A stretch of DNA of 64,000 nt from Thelonectria olida (Eukaryota > Ascomycota > Sordariomycetes > Hypocreales > Nectriaceae): positions 992,001-1,056,000 of the forward strand of contig JAGPYM010000006.1 of NCBI GenBank assembly GCA_020736575.1, given 5' to 3'. Position 1 is the stretch's first letter. Each line of letters opens with the position of its first letter. This document shows positions 18,919 through 31,342 of this stretch, in pieces. Made by a program: the position numbers and the translations under genes. Under the pieces are notes generated by a model. The model was not told the origin of the DNA. It saw nothing but the letters and a program-made list of their open reading frames with translations, and made no database searches.

Positions 18919-21900
18919 TTATTTGGCCATGACGTCAACATAACGGCCACTCTTGCGAGCCTTCTTCTTCTCGCCAGGCTTGCGAGCTCCAGCAGCTCCA
19001 AGAAGGTCGTCGATACTGCTAGCGTTGCTCATGCTGGTGGTAGGTCTGCTTGGGGGCGCACTGCCGGGTCCACCGATACTACCGTTGGACACAGAGCGTG
19101 CCATCATGAGTGGGGGAGGAGCCGACAAGCCAATGCTGTCCATGGAGGGAGCCCTCCTCAGCTCTGGTGTTGCTGCGCGCATGTGAAGAGGCATGGCCGC
19201 TGGGGGAGGTGCGCTACTGCTCGGACCCATGGGTGGTGGAGGAGTAGCAGTTGGTGGTGGGGGAGTGCCCGAGACAGAACGGCCCATCCCCTTTGGCGGT
19301 GGTGGTGTGGCAGTCTTTGCTGGGGTGTTTTCGGCGCCAGGCTTCTTGTTAACCCATCGCTTGAGGTCAGGGTCATACACAAAACTGCTGGCCTCTCCCA
19401 ACTTGGCTCGAATGGCCTTGCCAGGAGATGCCTCGCCAGGAGATGGTGCCACCTCAGCCTTCTTGCCACCTCCAAACCAACCAGAGAAGCCCCATCCCTT
19501 TTTGGCCGGCTGCTGGGCAGCTGCGCGTTTGGCTAGGTTTGAGTTAGCTAGGTCATCATTATAGTGTTTGTTTATGTCTTGACTTACCATCCTCCTCAGC
19601 CGCCTTGCGGAACATCTCCTCATTCTCCCGGTCCTTCTCGCTCTTTGTCTTCTCCTTGGAGTTCATAGCGGGAATGTCGTCATCGTCATCATCCATGAAG
19701 CTCTTCTTCTTCGGCTTGGGTGCGTCCTCTCCATCCTCAGCAGTCGACGGTGGGTCGGGCTCATATGAGGGCGGTTCGTAGCTATACGGCTGGAATGAAG
19801 GTGGTTCGTATCCACCACTGACGCCCTCGGCATTGTCCACCTTGTTTTCAACGGTGGCCTTGTTCTCGCTATCAGGTTGCCAAGAGCTGGTCGTCAAGGA
19901 AGGTGGCTCGTATCCATAGCTAACGGGTTGGTAACCCTGTTGAGGCTCGGTGTGCTGCTCCGCTTCATCTATGGAAAGGCCTGGTGCACTAGCAGGCGTT
20001 GGCACACCAAAAGGCTGATACGCCGGGATTCCTTTCATGATTTGGGCAGCAGGTGCTAATCCTGGAGCTCCAGGCATACCTACGGCAGGCTGATGAGCTG
20101 GTTCAGGGGCCGGTGGAACAACGGGTGCGTAACTGGTGGGAGGTGCTGACATAGCACTTGGATAAGAGGGCTCGTAGGAGTTCCGAGCATACTCGCTCGA
20201 CGCCCTTTCCATCGAAGCTCTGGGAGCATCCACCGATGTTCTGCCACCATCCATCGAAGTCCTAGGTGCATATTGAGACGTCGGCTCATAGGGATTCGAT
20301 CCGGTGGCGGCCGTCGCCGCACCTGGGGCATACCGAGAGGCTGCAGCAGATGTCGGAGCATGCGCGCCAGGTTGGGGGTAGGCAGGGGACTGTGTGCTAT
20401 AGGGGTCGAAATTGGCAAGAGAAGGGGAGCGGCTTATGGTAGGAGTGGTAATGCGGCCGAATGGACCGGCCTCTCCCTCACCAGCTCCGTTTCCAGTCTT
20501 CTCCAACTCATCACCGGCCACGAACTTGTTGAACCTGTTCCACATGCTATCCGACACCTTGTTCATGCTCGGTTTAGAGATCCAGGAGTTGCTCTCTTCC
20601 TTGGGGGCCTGCTTAAGCCTGATGATGAAGTCATCCAAGGCAGCTTCCAGAATGAAGTGATGGTATGGTGATCGCTTAGTCTGAGATGTCATGGCTGTTA
20701 CGATGGACTCGCAGTATTGCAGGGCCTTGTCCCGGAACCCGTACTCAGCAAGAGTCATGGCGTGCTGCAGCTTGTAGGCAGAAAGGTGAGGAGTTCCAGC
20801 AGTGGCTCCCTGGCCTCCTGCAAGGGACAGACCATATTCGTAGACCTCGCTGAGTTGGAGAGCCTCGGTTTCCTTAGCAAACTGATCCGATTGCTGATGG
20901 TGGTCTGAGCCCAAGAGCACAAAGTTGGCGTTAGGGTCGTCCAGACCGCCGAAGACAGATGCGTTGCGACCAAAGAGGAAGCAGATATGGGCCGCCTCGG
21001 CTCGTCCATAGCTAGACAACAGGTTACCAAGGGCCTTGAGTCCCTGAATATCGTCGACACTTCGGTTGCTCAGGACGAGGCAAAGGGTCTCTCGCCACTT
21101 GTCCAAGCCATCGAGAGTGTCCTTCTCAGGTCCACCTGGTTGGGTCGACATGAGCTGAAGACCAGCCCGAGCGTGTACAGGCACAAGCTCGTCAACACAA
21201 TCATCGTGGTTGCCAGAGAGGATCTTGTACAGAGCAGCCATCGACTCATTGTGGTGACCAGGGAAGTTGACTTCCTTTCGGACAAACTCTTGAGCGACTT
21301 GCTTGTAGAGGTCGCCCGAGACCGTATGAGAGATGAGCATGGCATGACCCCAGAGCCGCTTGTCAACCAGTGCCCAAACAGCCTTCTCTTGATCACCCCT
21401 TAGCAAGTGATGTCGGACTTGATCCATAGTTGAGACATCAGCTCCATCGGCTTGCATAGTCGTCAGAGATGTCGCCTCGACACCCATCCCGCCACTGCCG
21501 GTGAACAGCGCATCATCATCAGCTGTGGGGGTGACTGTTCCAGGAGAGAGGACCTCCCGTACAGCTTTCTCCACCTCCGGAGTGCCCTCAAGAACACCGT
21601 CGTGTTCAATGAAGACGCGGAGGATCTTCCACAGAAGCACACGCTCGATGGTGCGCTTTGCTTCCAACGAAAGTTGTGTGTGAAACGAGATCTCCGGAAG
21701 ATCCTTTTCCAATGTCTCAATGCCAGCGGAAAGCCAGGCAATGGTCTCCTTCTTCTTGGACTTGCCCTTGAGAGGGCCCGGGAACTTGGCAAGGCGGTCT
21801 GTGAGTGGCTCAAGATCCTTGATATTTCGAATCTTGATTTCTCCAGGAGTACGGATGATAGTAGGCACAGCCTGCTTAATACCGTATCGGGGAACGCTGT

Positions 21901-24714
21901 TGGGGAAAGACGTGACAAGAGTTCCGCCGACACCCCAGGTAAACACCGGCACACCCTTCCACCGTTGAAGGTTATCGTTCTCCCGACCGTCGGTAGGGGC
22001 GACCATATTCATTGTTATGGACTGACCCCTTGTCCTGGTGACTGGAGCATAGATGGATGGTGTTTTGTGTGCCACAGGAGAGGTGTGCGAGTGAGCAGAG
22101 GATGGTCGCCGAGTCGAGTCTGAAGACTTTTTGGCTTGTCTGTGTCCAAATGATGCGCTAGGCGATTGCGTCTGGGCTCTTGGGGGGGGACGAACCCGGG
22201 ATGGGCTGTGGGAGGGGCATGTGGCACATGAGGAACATAGCTAGGACCTGATTGCTTGGGTGGCGAGAGTGTGAGCTGTCCGGCGTAGGAAGGCGGAGGA
22301 GGGGTTCGTCGCGTTGCCTTGGGAGATTCTCTGGGACTGTATCTAGATTCTGTGTGCGCAGGAGGAACGTGAGTTGCGCTCAACGATCTGTTAGGCGTAG
22401 ACTGCTCCTCTTCCTCATCGACCTCGCGGGTGGGAGGCAAAGACGACACCCGGTGCAGTCTAGGTTCAAATGAAGAGCTCATTCGGCGCTCTGCAAGTGT
22501 CATCTCCCCATTGAGACCATGGTTCGTCTCAACGTGAGTCAACGGACTTGAAGTTCTAGGCTGGTGAGGCAGTTGGTGGGGTAGAATAGGTGGGGGGACA
22601 GCCGAAGCGGCTACAGGTCCATAAGAGGCATGTGTCTTCGTAGTAGGGGGTGCCGGCGAGTACCGGCTATTGGCAGCCGGGGGAACATGAGCTCCCAAGG
22701 CGCCAGGAGCTGGAGAATATCTAGAGGTATTGGCGGCCGGTGGGGGCAAACTAGGAGCCTGGCCTGGCATAGCAGCATAGGGGTTCACCTTATCAGGCGC
22801 CACCAGATTGGGAATGCCAGATGGCTGGGAGGCCGGACCCGAGCTTGGGGGGAGAGCATGGGCAGGAAGAGGAGGTGGTGGCATCTGGTTTGTGGCGGAT
22901 CCCATTGGAGGAGCACTGTAAGCCGTTGGCGGCGGGTGTTGAGCTGGTGAAGGAGCTCGAATGCTCGTCCTCGAACTTGGGCGAGGCCTGGACGCCATGG
23001 GTAACTCCTCAAAGAAGCTGTCCTTATGTTGTAAACTAGGAGTCGGAGGCTTCTGGTGAGGAGGGCCCTGTTGCATAGGCGGCCCTTGTCCATGACTAGA
23101 GCTAGGGGGGGAGAGGGTGCTTGAGGGTGGACCGGGGTTATACATGCTGGCACTTCGGGGTGGTGCTGCCTGGGGAGGGCCCGTTGCCTGCGGGAGCTGC
23201 TGCATGCTTGCTCGCTTTCGTGGTTTCACCACCGGAGTGACAAGATCCGAAGGCAAGTCATATGGTGATGCGTATCCTCCTTTAGACTTGTCGGCGTAGC
23301 TCTGAGCCCTGGGCATCTCCGGCCTGCTTGGCTGAGGGGGCGTCCCATACTGCGGCGCCGAGCCATATGGAGTTGTCGTTGGTGCAGAAGCATTGTATCC
23401 ACCTAGGGGAGCTGTCGTCGTGGGGGTATAAGAGACTGCTCGTTGAGCCGGTGGTTTCTGGGGAGCGTAAGGACTTGTGTTTGTAGGTGCAGCGACCGGC
23501 GCGGATTGTGGAGCGGTGGCTGGCTCATCATCGTCTAGAAACCCTTCGTCATCACTGCCAAAGAACGCAGCCGGGTCAACCTCCTTATTTGTTGCGCCGG
23601 AGTCCTCCAGAAGAAAGTCGTCATCGTCATCGTCTGCAAAGGCTTCCTCCCACTTTGCCGCCAGATCAGTGCCGGTTTTCTTATTTCCAGAAGTCGTCTG
23701 TATCTCGGGCTTCTCCTCGAGTTCCTCTGGTGTCCCCTCAAGGGTAGATTGATGAGATACGGTGGTTGGGTCCACGGAATCCAGCACCTGCATTGTCGAT
23801 TTACGCTCCAGCGGTTGAACAGGAAGCTCGTTTGGGCCGACATGGTTATTGGAGGCTGGGATTTGGCTGAAGAAATCGTCTTCATCCCCAGCGTTTTTGA
23901 ATGAGCTGGCTGCAGCCCCGGGGGTCTCAGAACTATGTCCGGTCTCGGCGTGAGAGATCAGAGGAATACCCTCCTCATATCGCGCCTCAGAGGCCTGGAG
24001 ATCAGTTGTCTGCACATCTCCGCCAATCGAAACCGATGATGCATGTTGCCTTTTGGGGGCATTGAGCTCAGCAGGGGATTCCGAGGAGGATCCTTGCTGA
24101 TACTCTTGTTCCTCGGCATTAACATCTCTCTCATTCTCCTCCATCAAGTCCAAAGCCTGGTTCGAAGGCAATGGCTGTTCGTTGTGTGTCTCCGGGCCTG
24201 AAGTCACAGATGGCACAACCGGAAAAGAATTTGTTCGGTCTGAGGGAGGCATGAACTTGAAAGGGTCTGTGTCTGTGCGAGTGAGATTCCAGTCACCCTC
24301 ATCGTCGTCGTCGTAATTAACTTCGTGGGAAACGGTTCGAGCAAACGACATGGAGCTCGAGTGCTGGGAGACTGGTCCCTTTGGTTTGGGAGCAGTATCC
24401 TGTTCGGTATTCTCCGCGGCTTGCTCATCGGGGAGCTTCTCGGTAGAGGCTCCGGAACCTAGCCAAGCATCGCCATCATCGTTTCCGTCTTCATGAAACC
24501 AGTTATTCGCGCCACTGTCGGTTTTGGAAGCCACCGTATCGTCGTGCGGTTGAGATTCGTGCGTCGTGTACTCGTCAGGTTGAACAAGTGCATCTTTGGC
24601 GGATGACGTCGATTGGATCGCGTCGGCACCAGTCTGGGTCGAGGGAGCAACGGCTTCCGAGCTATCGGGCATCAACGCCGGATGCCATGATGAGTTCGCC
24701 GACTCGGCAGCCAT
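18919..24714 (-). CDS. sec16: COPII coat assembly scaffold Sec16, with an apparent 1-base frame break
   Basis: Sec16 marks ER exit sites and organises the COPII coat (Sec23/24, Sec13/31). Coding runs 24714-19588 and 19532-18919 around a 55-base intron (GTAAGT...GCTAACTCAAACCTAG). Residues 1-840 are acidic, then Pro/Ser-rich and disordered. The conserved central domain starts near 900 (NLQRWKGVPVFTWGVGGTLV) and runs to about 1440 as helical repeats. A Pro/Tyr-rich region follows, then the conserved C-terminal part with GWGFSGWFGGGKK and SFVYDPDLKRWVNKK. Coding length is 5,741 bases, one short of a multiple of three: the frame changes in a C8 run at 22182-22189, about residue 841, and would be restored with C9, giving 1,913 residues. 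The frame after the break reads sensibly into the central domain. An indel is likelier than an intron because there is no splice signal there. Confidence 0.93.
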
Positions 24715-25979
24715 CTCGAGGCTGAATTAAAAGGAACGAGGTGTCGCGTGCAAGAATAAGTCGTGAACGCAAGCTGCAAATACTTGGCGATGGCGTCAGC
24801 AACTGGACGGGACGACGCGGGTCGGACCCCAAAGGGGTTGGCAGGTACAAGCAAGACCCGACGGCCTCAGGGGTGACAGGCGCGCGCGGAGAAGGGTATG
24901 GGAGAACTGGCGTACCTATTATACAAAGAATCGAATGTTGATGCGTCACGAAAAGGCGCCGTTCGCCATAGTCAGGCCGATTGTTGCTAAGATGGATGAG
25001 AAAGAGAAGTGGGAGTAATTTCAAGGTAATTGCGACGGTAAGGTATTGTACAGATCGCAAGTACAAAATTAGACGTTCCGAGCCTGGCCTACGGGCAGGC
25101 TACTGCCGTATTCGTTCCTTCCGTGCACCGCTTGCAGGCTTGCAGGCTTACCTCGACCGGAGGGGCCCGCTTCACCCGCGCGGCGCCACAATCGGGCCCA
25201 CATCCGTCCTGCCGACTATTAACCGTCCAATCCCTCATGTATCCGCATGTGAAGCTCGAAGGGCCTACCATCCTCTTGGGACGTGGATTACCCTAGACCA
25301 ATCATGAGAAAATGGAGGACGAGGCCAGGGATTAACGACATAGCCATAGGCAATGCAAGATGAGAGAGATTCTTTCATAGATCTGTCGTTTCTGTAGGAT
25401 AGGTCCTGGGGCAGGAGGCTCCTATTCGTTGTGAAGTCCCCCTTGTCACGGTGACTTCAGAGGTTTGTCACGCACGCCACAGTTGACTTCATCATGCATC
25501 ATGGTCCATGACGGAAACATGGAACACTGAAAATAACACGTTTCAATAACTATGTACCTCCCTATGCTACGGTCACCCATGAGCTTTTGATCATGACAGA
25601 TAATAGAAACACTAAATCTCACATCCAATATTGATTGTTTCACAACTTAGCCACCCGGAACTCGTTGAGTCTCATCCCATCAAGTCACCATTCCAACAAA
25701 GAAAGGCAACAAGAAGCTCAACGGCTATCGCCAATCCAAGACAAAGAGAGACCATTGTTCAATTACATACTCGAAGACCAAGCCACGGGCCGGGTCCCGC
25801 CGAGGCGTGAGCTGCGAGCCGTTGCGAACGAAATCGTTGACCCCGACCCCAAGGTCAAACGAAATGGATCCAGCTAGTTAGTCTCAAGTTTGGTCAAGTC
25901 AACATATCATAAGAAAAGGAGACTCTTCTCTATTATACAATATACGAATGACAGTCAATTTTATACAATACTGTCCCAA
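24715..25979. promoter_or_regulatory. Sec16 upstream region and ABC transporter 3' region
   Basis: The part next to 24715 should carry the sec16 promoter and leader; the part next to 25979 the 3' UTR of the ABC gene (AT-rich TATTATACAATATACG about 25930). A short direct repeat (GCTTGCAGGCTTGCAGGCTT, about 25130) and a GC-rich block (25150-25200) lie between. ORFs of 60-108 codons occur, but none has a recognisable domain or supporting splice signals. Confidence 0.4.
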
Positions 25980-28900
25980 TTACCCCTCCAAAGCCTGAGC
26001 TTCACACATCTTTCTGTACAAACCTCCCTGAGCAATCAACTCCTGATGCGTTCCCGCCTCGGCGATCTTACCGCCGAGGAAGACGCATATCAAGTCGCAA
26101 TCCTTGACAGTGCTCAGACGATGGGCTACCGCAAAAGTAATACGGTCGCCGTCCTTGGCAGCCTCGGCTAACGCACTCTGCACAACCTTTTCGCTCTCTG
26201 TATCCAACGCGCTCGTGGCCTCGTCGAGAAGCAGCACCTTGGGGTTGCGGATGAGTGCTCGCGCGATGGCGATGCGTTGTCTTTGGCCACCGGATAGCTG
26301 CGCGCCGTTTGAGCCTGCGGGCGTGGCGAGTCCTTCCGGTAACGACGAGACGAAATCCCAGGCGTTGGCAGCTCGGAGGGCGGTCTCGATCTGTGCGTCG
26401 GTGACGGTGGCAGCAGCGTCGGCAGTCGAAGGATCATCGACACCGAGAGCGATGTTTTCGCGAATAGAACCTTGGAAGAGGGTTGGTTCCTGCTGTACCA
26501 GGCCGACGATGGAACGGTAGAGTCGGGGATTCAGGTTGGGCAATGCCTCAGAGTCGATGCTGATAGTACCGCTTGAAGGGTCGTAGAATCGCTCGAGCAT
26601 TGCTATCATGGTGCTTTTACCACACCCTGAGGCTCCGACCAATGCGATGAATTGCCCAGGCTTGACCTACGAGGAGCGCATGTTAGAAATAGCTCTGGCG
26701 AAACGTGAGATAGGAGGGGTTGATAGGCACTTACGGTCAAGTCAACACCACGAAGAACCTGCGCATGAGGCCGGAGCGGATAAGAGAAGCGGACGTGGTC
26801 AAGTGCGATAGGGCCGCCAGACTTGGGTCCATTGTCTCGGGTCTGGGGCGTTTCCTGGACCGTTGGCTGAAGGGCGTTGAGCCAGAAAATGTAGTTGGCG
26901 GCGTTGATGCCCTTGGTCATGCTCGTTGAAAACTGGAAGAGCTGAGAGGAAGCTTGTCCGGAAAAGAAGACGCCCAAGAATGCAACAAAGAAGTCATACA
27001 TGCTGATATCGTCAAAAGATAGAAGACGACATCCGTACCAGAAGCCCAAAGCCTGGAACCAGTACTCGATGCATTGAGTTAAACCGAACCAAACCATGAT
27101 TGTCAAGAGGTCCTTTGTTGATCCTGACACGGCGTGATCCAGCTCAGAGACGTACTTTTGCAAAACGGACTCTTCAATGGCTAAAGACGAGACTGTCCTG
27201 ATAGCATTGACGGCTTCCGATGCTATGGAAGCGGAGTTCGAGTACCGCTTCGACGTAAGACGGTCAAGCTTGGCGTCGAATCGAATCTTGAGATAGCCAG
27301 AGCCAACAAGAGGAGGTAGACCAGCGCACACCACAACCAGACCAAGCTTCCAGCTGTGTGCAATGGCGAGGATGCTGCAAACCAGCACATTTAGAACGGC
27401 AATGAGAATAAGCCCGATATTGAAACCCATTAGTTCTAGGATGGCCTGCGGGTTGGAGTCGACGCGACTAGTCAAGGCACCAGTGTTGTTTTCAGTGCGG
27501 TCGAAGAATTGGAGGTCCTGACGGAGAATGTCTCGAAGACTCTGTTTGCGCAGCTTGTGGCTAAGATGCTGCGCAATAGTATTCGTGCACCAGCCCAGGA
27601 GGAAGTAGAAGATAAAGCAGCCAGCAGCCATAACAATGAACATGGCTGCGAAAAAGTTACCCTTACTCCTCTGCTTATCGCCAGTCAATTGGAAGACGTC
27701 CATGACGTTGGAGAGCAAAATGGCCTGTCCGGGATATGTGGCAGCTCCTCCGAGACATCCCAAAAGAACAAAGAAGTATGACCAGGCCAGTTCAGGGGTC
27801 TCGCGTATGAGCCGGATAACCACCGATAGAAAACCAGCCTGTTTGTGGTTCTCGTAGTTGTCGCGCTCCTTCTGAGCCTCCAACCGCTGTTCGACGTCGG
27901 TCGCGTATCGAGTGACGGTTTTCATGACATCCAAGTCGGCCTCGCTGGGAGCATCCTCGACTTCGGTCTCGGTGGTGGAAGAAGAAGACGAAATAGCCAA
28001 GTTCTGAATCTTTACTAGTCGAGCATAGGCACCGTCATCTGAAAGAAGGGACTGGTGCGTTCCTTGTTCGACGATGCATCCTTTAGACATGACGACGATG
28101 TTGTCCGCTTTCCGGATAGTAGCGAGCTTGTGAGCAATGACTATAGTAGTTCGGCCCTCGGATGCCTTGTCGAGAGCTTGCTGCACGATTCCCTCTGCAT
28201 GGGGATCAAGCGCACTCGTTGCCTCGTCAAGGAGTAGAACCTTAGGACGAGACACAATGCTTCGAGCAATAGCAACGCGCTGCTTCTGACCCCCAGACAA
28301 TAGCCCGCCTCGTTGACCGATTTGCGTATCGTAACCATTGGGGAGTTCTTGGATGAAGTCGTGCGCGAAGGCCATCTTGGCTGCTTCCTGAATTCGTTCC
28401 ATTTGCTGATCCATGGGCGCATTTTCGAGCTCTGTTCCTACTAATCCGTACTTGATGTTATCGAAGACAGTTCCCTCGAATAAAACCGGCTCCTGTTGGA
28501 CCAGGCGAACGTTCTTCCTGAGCCAGTTGAGATTTAATTCGTTAATGGGACGGCCGTCCAACCTGATCATGCCAGCTTCGATATTATACCACCGTTCGAT
28601 CAATCCAACAATCGTACTCTTGCCCGAACCGCTTTGCCCCTACATGATACTTAGCGATGAAACAAACAATGCATGTAATCGAGAAACGTACCACAAGAGC
28701 TGTGACCTTGCCAGCTGGGACCCTTAAAGAAAAGTCTTTGAGAACTGTGACTCCGGGTCGGGTAGGGTAAGAAAAGGTGACATTTTCCAATTTGATTTCG
28801 CCAATAGTCGCGGTAGGCGTCTCCCCAGACTTGTCGAGAGGGTCAATGGAGGATTTACGATCCATGAGTTCGAAAAGCTTGGTTGCAGCTGAGATGGCGC

Positions 28901-30107
28901 GACTGAAGTCGATTGAGTACGGAGCCAAAGTCGTCAAACTTATGGCAGCAATGACGACGGACAACAACACGCTTGTTTTACGTAGTCAGCAAGGAAGCAG
29001 TACCAATATTAGGTGAAGATACTTACGTGAAGATGTCTCCAGCTTCTGTAATCTCTCCCGTCGAGAACATCTTAATACCCTGCCAGAAGGCTAGTCCAAA
29101 ACCAAGATATATGATGCAATACTCGATTGAGAACATCAGACCAAAGAGCGGAGAGATCTTTTTACCAACTTGGTGGGCGTCGTCAAGATACTTGTCAAAC
29201 TTGTCCACAAGCCTGGCTCGCATCTCAAAGGCGTGGACAGTGCGGACGCTGGCAATGACGCCCTCGGCGAATGAGTTGGCTTGGCTGTAAATCTCTAGGA
29301 TCTTGGTTTCATGGCCAGCTTCGATGCCAGCTACGACACCCATGACGATAATGGTCGCGGGAGCAATGCATAGGCAGATGAGCGTGAGTTTCCACTGGAC
29401 AATGAAGGCGATGATGAAAGCCGTGATAAAGGCTGACAGCCCCTGGAACGTGAGACCAAGCTTCTCTGCGATGCCGCCCTGGATCAAGCGTCCGTTGGAG
29501 GTCGCCTGAGTGGCAATGGAGCCGCCGGTACCAAAGTCATAGTAAGCGACTTCCTGGCGGAGAGCTGCGCGAAGATAGGCATGGCGGATGTTTCGCACAA
29601 TTCGGTAGGCCGAGTAGGTCAAGAGGGTATTGTATGTGTAGGAGAGGACGAATCTTCCGATACCAAGGTATACGAAGTAGAGGCTTTGTTCAGGTTAGTC
29701 TCGTGCACTTCACTCTCTGCAAAGAATGTAGAACTCACGCCAGATCGGCTACATCGTCGCGGAACTCGCTGGGAGACGAGACGGCGGATGTGAAGTCGGT
29801 GATGACTGTTACAAACCTGCCAAAGATGATGTTTTGCAGGGCGATTCCTGCGCCAGATGCAATGGCTGCAACGATGGCGATGCCTTGCAACGTGTATTCG
29901 AAAGGACCTGCGTGTGAGAGGATTCTCTGGGCGAGCAGGCTGCTGTTAGCTTGGCTCACATAATGCGACCGGAAGCTCACTCACAAAATAAACATTTCCG
30001 CCGCCATCTTGCTTGTCTGTGTCTTCATCAGGTGTAGGACTTGGGTTTGGGCTGGGTGAGGGGACGACCTCGTTACCCTTTTCGCCGCTGCTTGAGCCTG
30101 TTCCCAT
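25980..30107 (-). CDS. ABCB-type multidrug/peptide exporter (full transporter)
   Basis: Six exons (30107-29985, 29926-29739, 29683-29027, 28971-28692, 28639-26735, 26666-25980) join in frame to 1,279 codons, a typical length for a TMD-NBD-TMD-NBD ABCB protein of the fungal Pmd1/MDR group. Such proteins use ATP to export hydrophobic drugs, toxins or lipopeptides across the plasma membrane. NBD1: Walker A GQSGSGKST (417), signature LSGGQKQR (about 530), Walker B VLLLDEATSALD. NBD2: Walker A GASGCGKST (1061), signature LSGGQRQR (about 1172), Walker B again VLLLDEATSALD. A charged Ser/Glu linker joins the halves. The first exon encodes a disordered Pro/Ser/Asp-rich tail. Both ATP sites look intact. 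The gene is divergent from a Zn2Cys6 regulator 1.2 kb away, which could control it (inference). The substrate cannot be told from the sequence. Confidence 0.93.
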
Positions 30108-31342
30108 TTTGTTGGGATGTCTCCTGACTTGAAGACTTTGTGTGATTGCGGCAGCAGCGTCGTGCTGGCGATGAAGGGCTTGGGGTCAAATCAAGGTGAA
30201 AGGCCAAGAAGAGCAGGGATCATGGGCTCGGGGCGATATTAGGCCACAAGGCTGTAAGAAACAAATAAGCAAAAGGAGAGGAGGCGGTTGAATTATGAAT
30301 AACGAAGGCATGTGATGGTTGAAGTAGTCGATGATTACCAGCGTGAAGCTTGGCGGAGAAACGGCCAAGACGCAGGCAGCGGGCTGAACGATGGTGACGG
30401 AGAGATACGAAACACGACGACGAGGCGTCGAAATGAGTGACTGAATATTACTTTGCGGTAGAATGCGCCACCCTTCTTGGCGTGAAGAATGTAGTCTAAG
30501 GTACCTCTGCAACGAAGTATTTCGGGAGGCTACCTAGGAGTAGACGGGGCGGACACTGTGAAAAGGGCGAGAATTCCACGTCGACCGGTGAAGAGTCATC
30601 GGTCAAATTACACAGAGACGGTATATGAGCAAAGTAACGGACATTGAAATGGGGGACAAAAAGGCAAGGGTCATGATATCATCGGGTGATGGGGGAGAGA
30701 AGCTGGTGGTTTCTGGATCCATGCGGAGGGTAATTGGGCCGTCTGTGCATTTCGCCAAGCGATTTGAGGCGATGAACGGCAATGAAGTATCGTGGATGCG
30801 TATTCGTGCTGTGTTGAGTAGCAGTAACGAGTAATTACGGCGGATGGAATATCCCCGAGTACTGCAGGCTTCATGGCTTCAATATGGAGCTCGCTCTCTC
30901 AAGGTCCATCATCAGTCGAAATAAAGATTGATCTTGTGGGGGCTTTGCACAGACAGAATCAACACTAATCTTGATCCTTTGTCGCTCTGATTTGCTGCTT
31001 CGGATGGGCGGCTCTCTCGGCATCCGCAAGGGTCAACTGTCCCCCTTCTCGGGCCTCCGTCGCTGCGCATCCCGCGCGTTCCGTGCCCGTCCATCATCAA
31101 CCTCCTCCTCTTCCTCCTCCCTCTATCGGGCCCCGAACCTGTTTTTCCCCCGTCAATTCCTCGTCTCGCCTGAGCAAATCCCCTCCACCGCCGTCTCTCA
31201 GCCCACAGATTCAGCCTAGCAAGCCCATTCCAGCTGCAGCCGCTGAAGGGTAACGCTGCACTCGGTAGGAGACTGTGCAGCGGTAGTAGCGGCACCTCGC
31301 ACGCTGAACCGTTTCGGTCGAGCCCCCTCCGCTCCGTCCATC
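30108..31342. promoter_or_regulatory. Shared divergent promoter region, ABC transporter / Zn2Cys6 regulator
   Basis: About 1.2 kb between two start codons facing away from each other. Near 31343 a T/C-rich leader is visible (31080-31210). CCTACTCCTAGGTAGCC-like and TAGGTACC-like words lie near 30500-30540 on the minus strand. CGG triplets occur, but I could not single out a convincing inverted CGG pair. Small ORFs here have no coding features. Confidence 0.4.
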
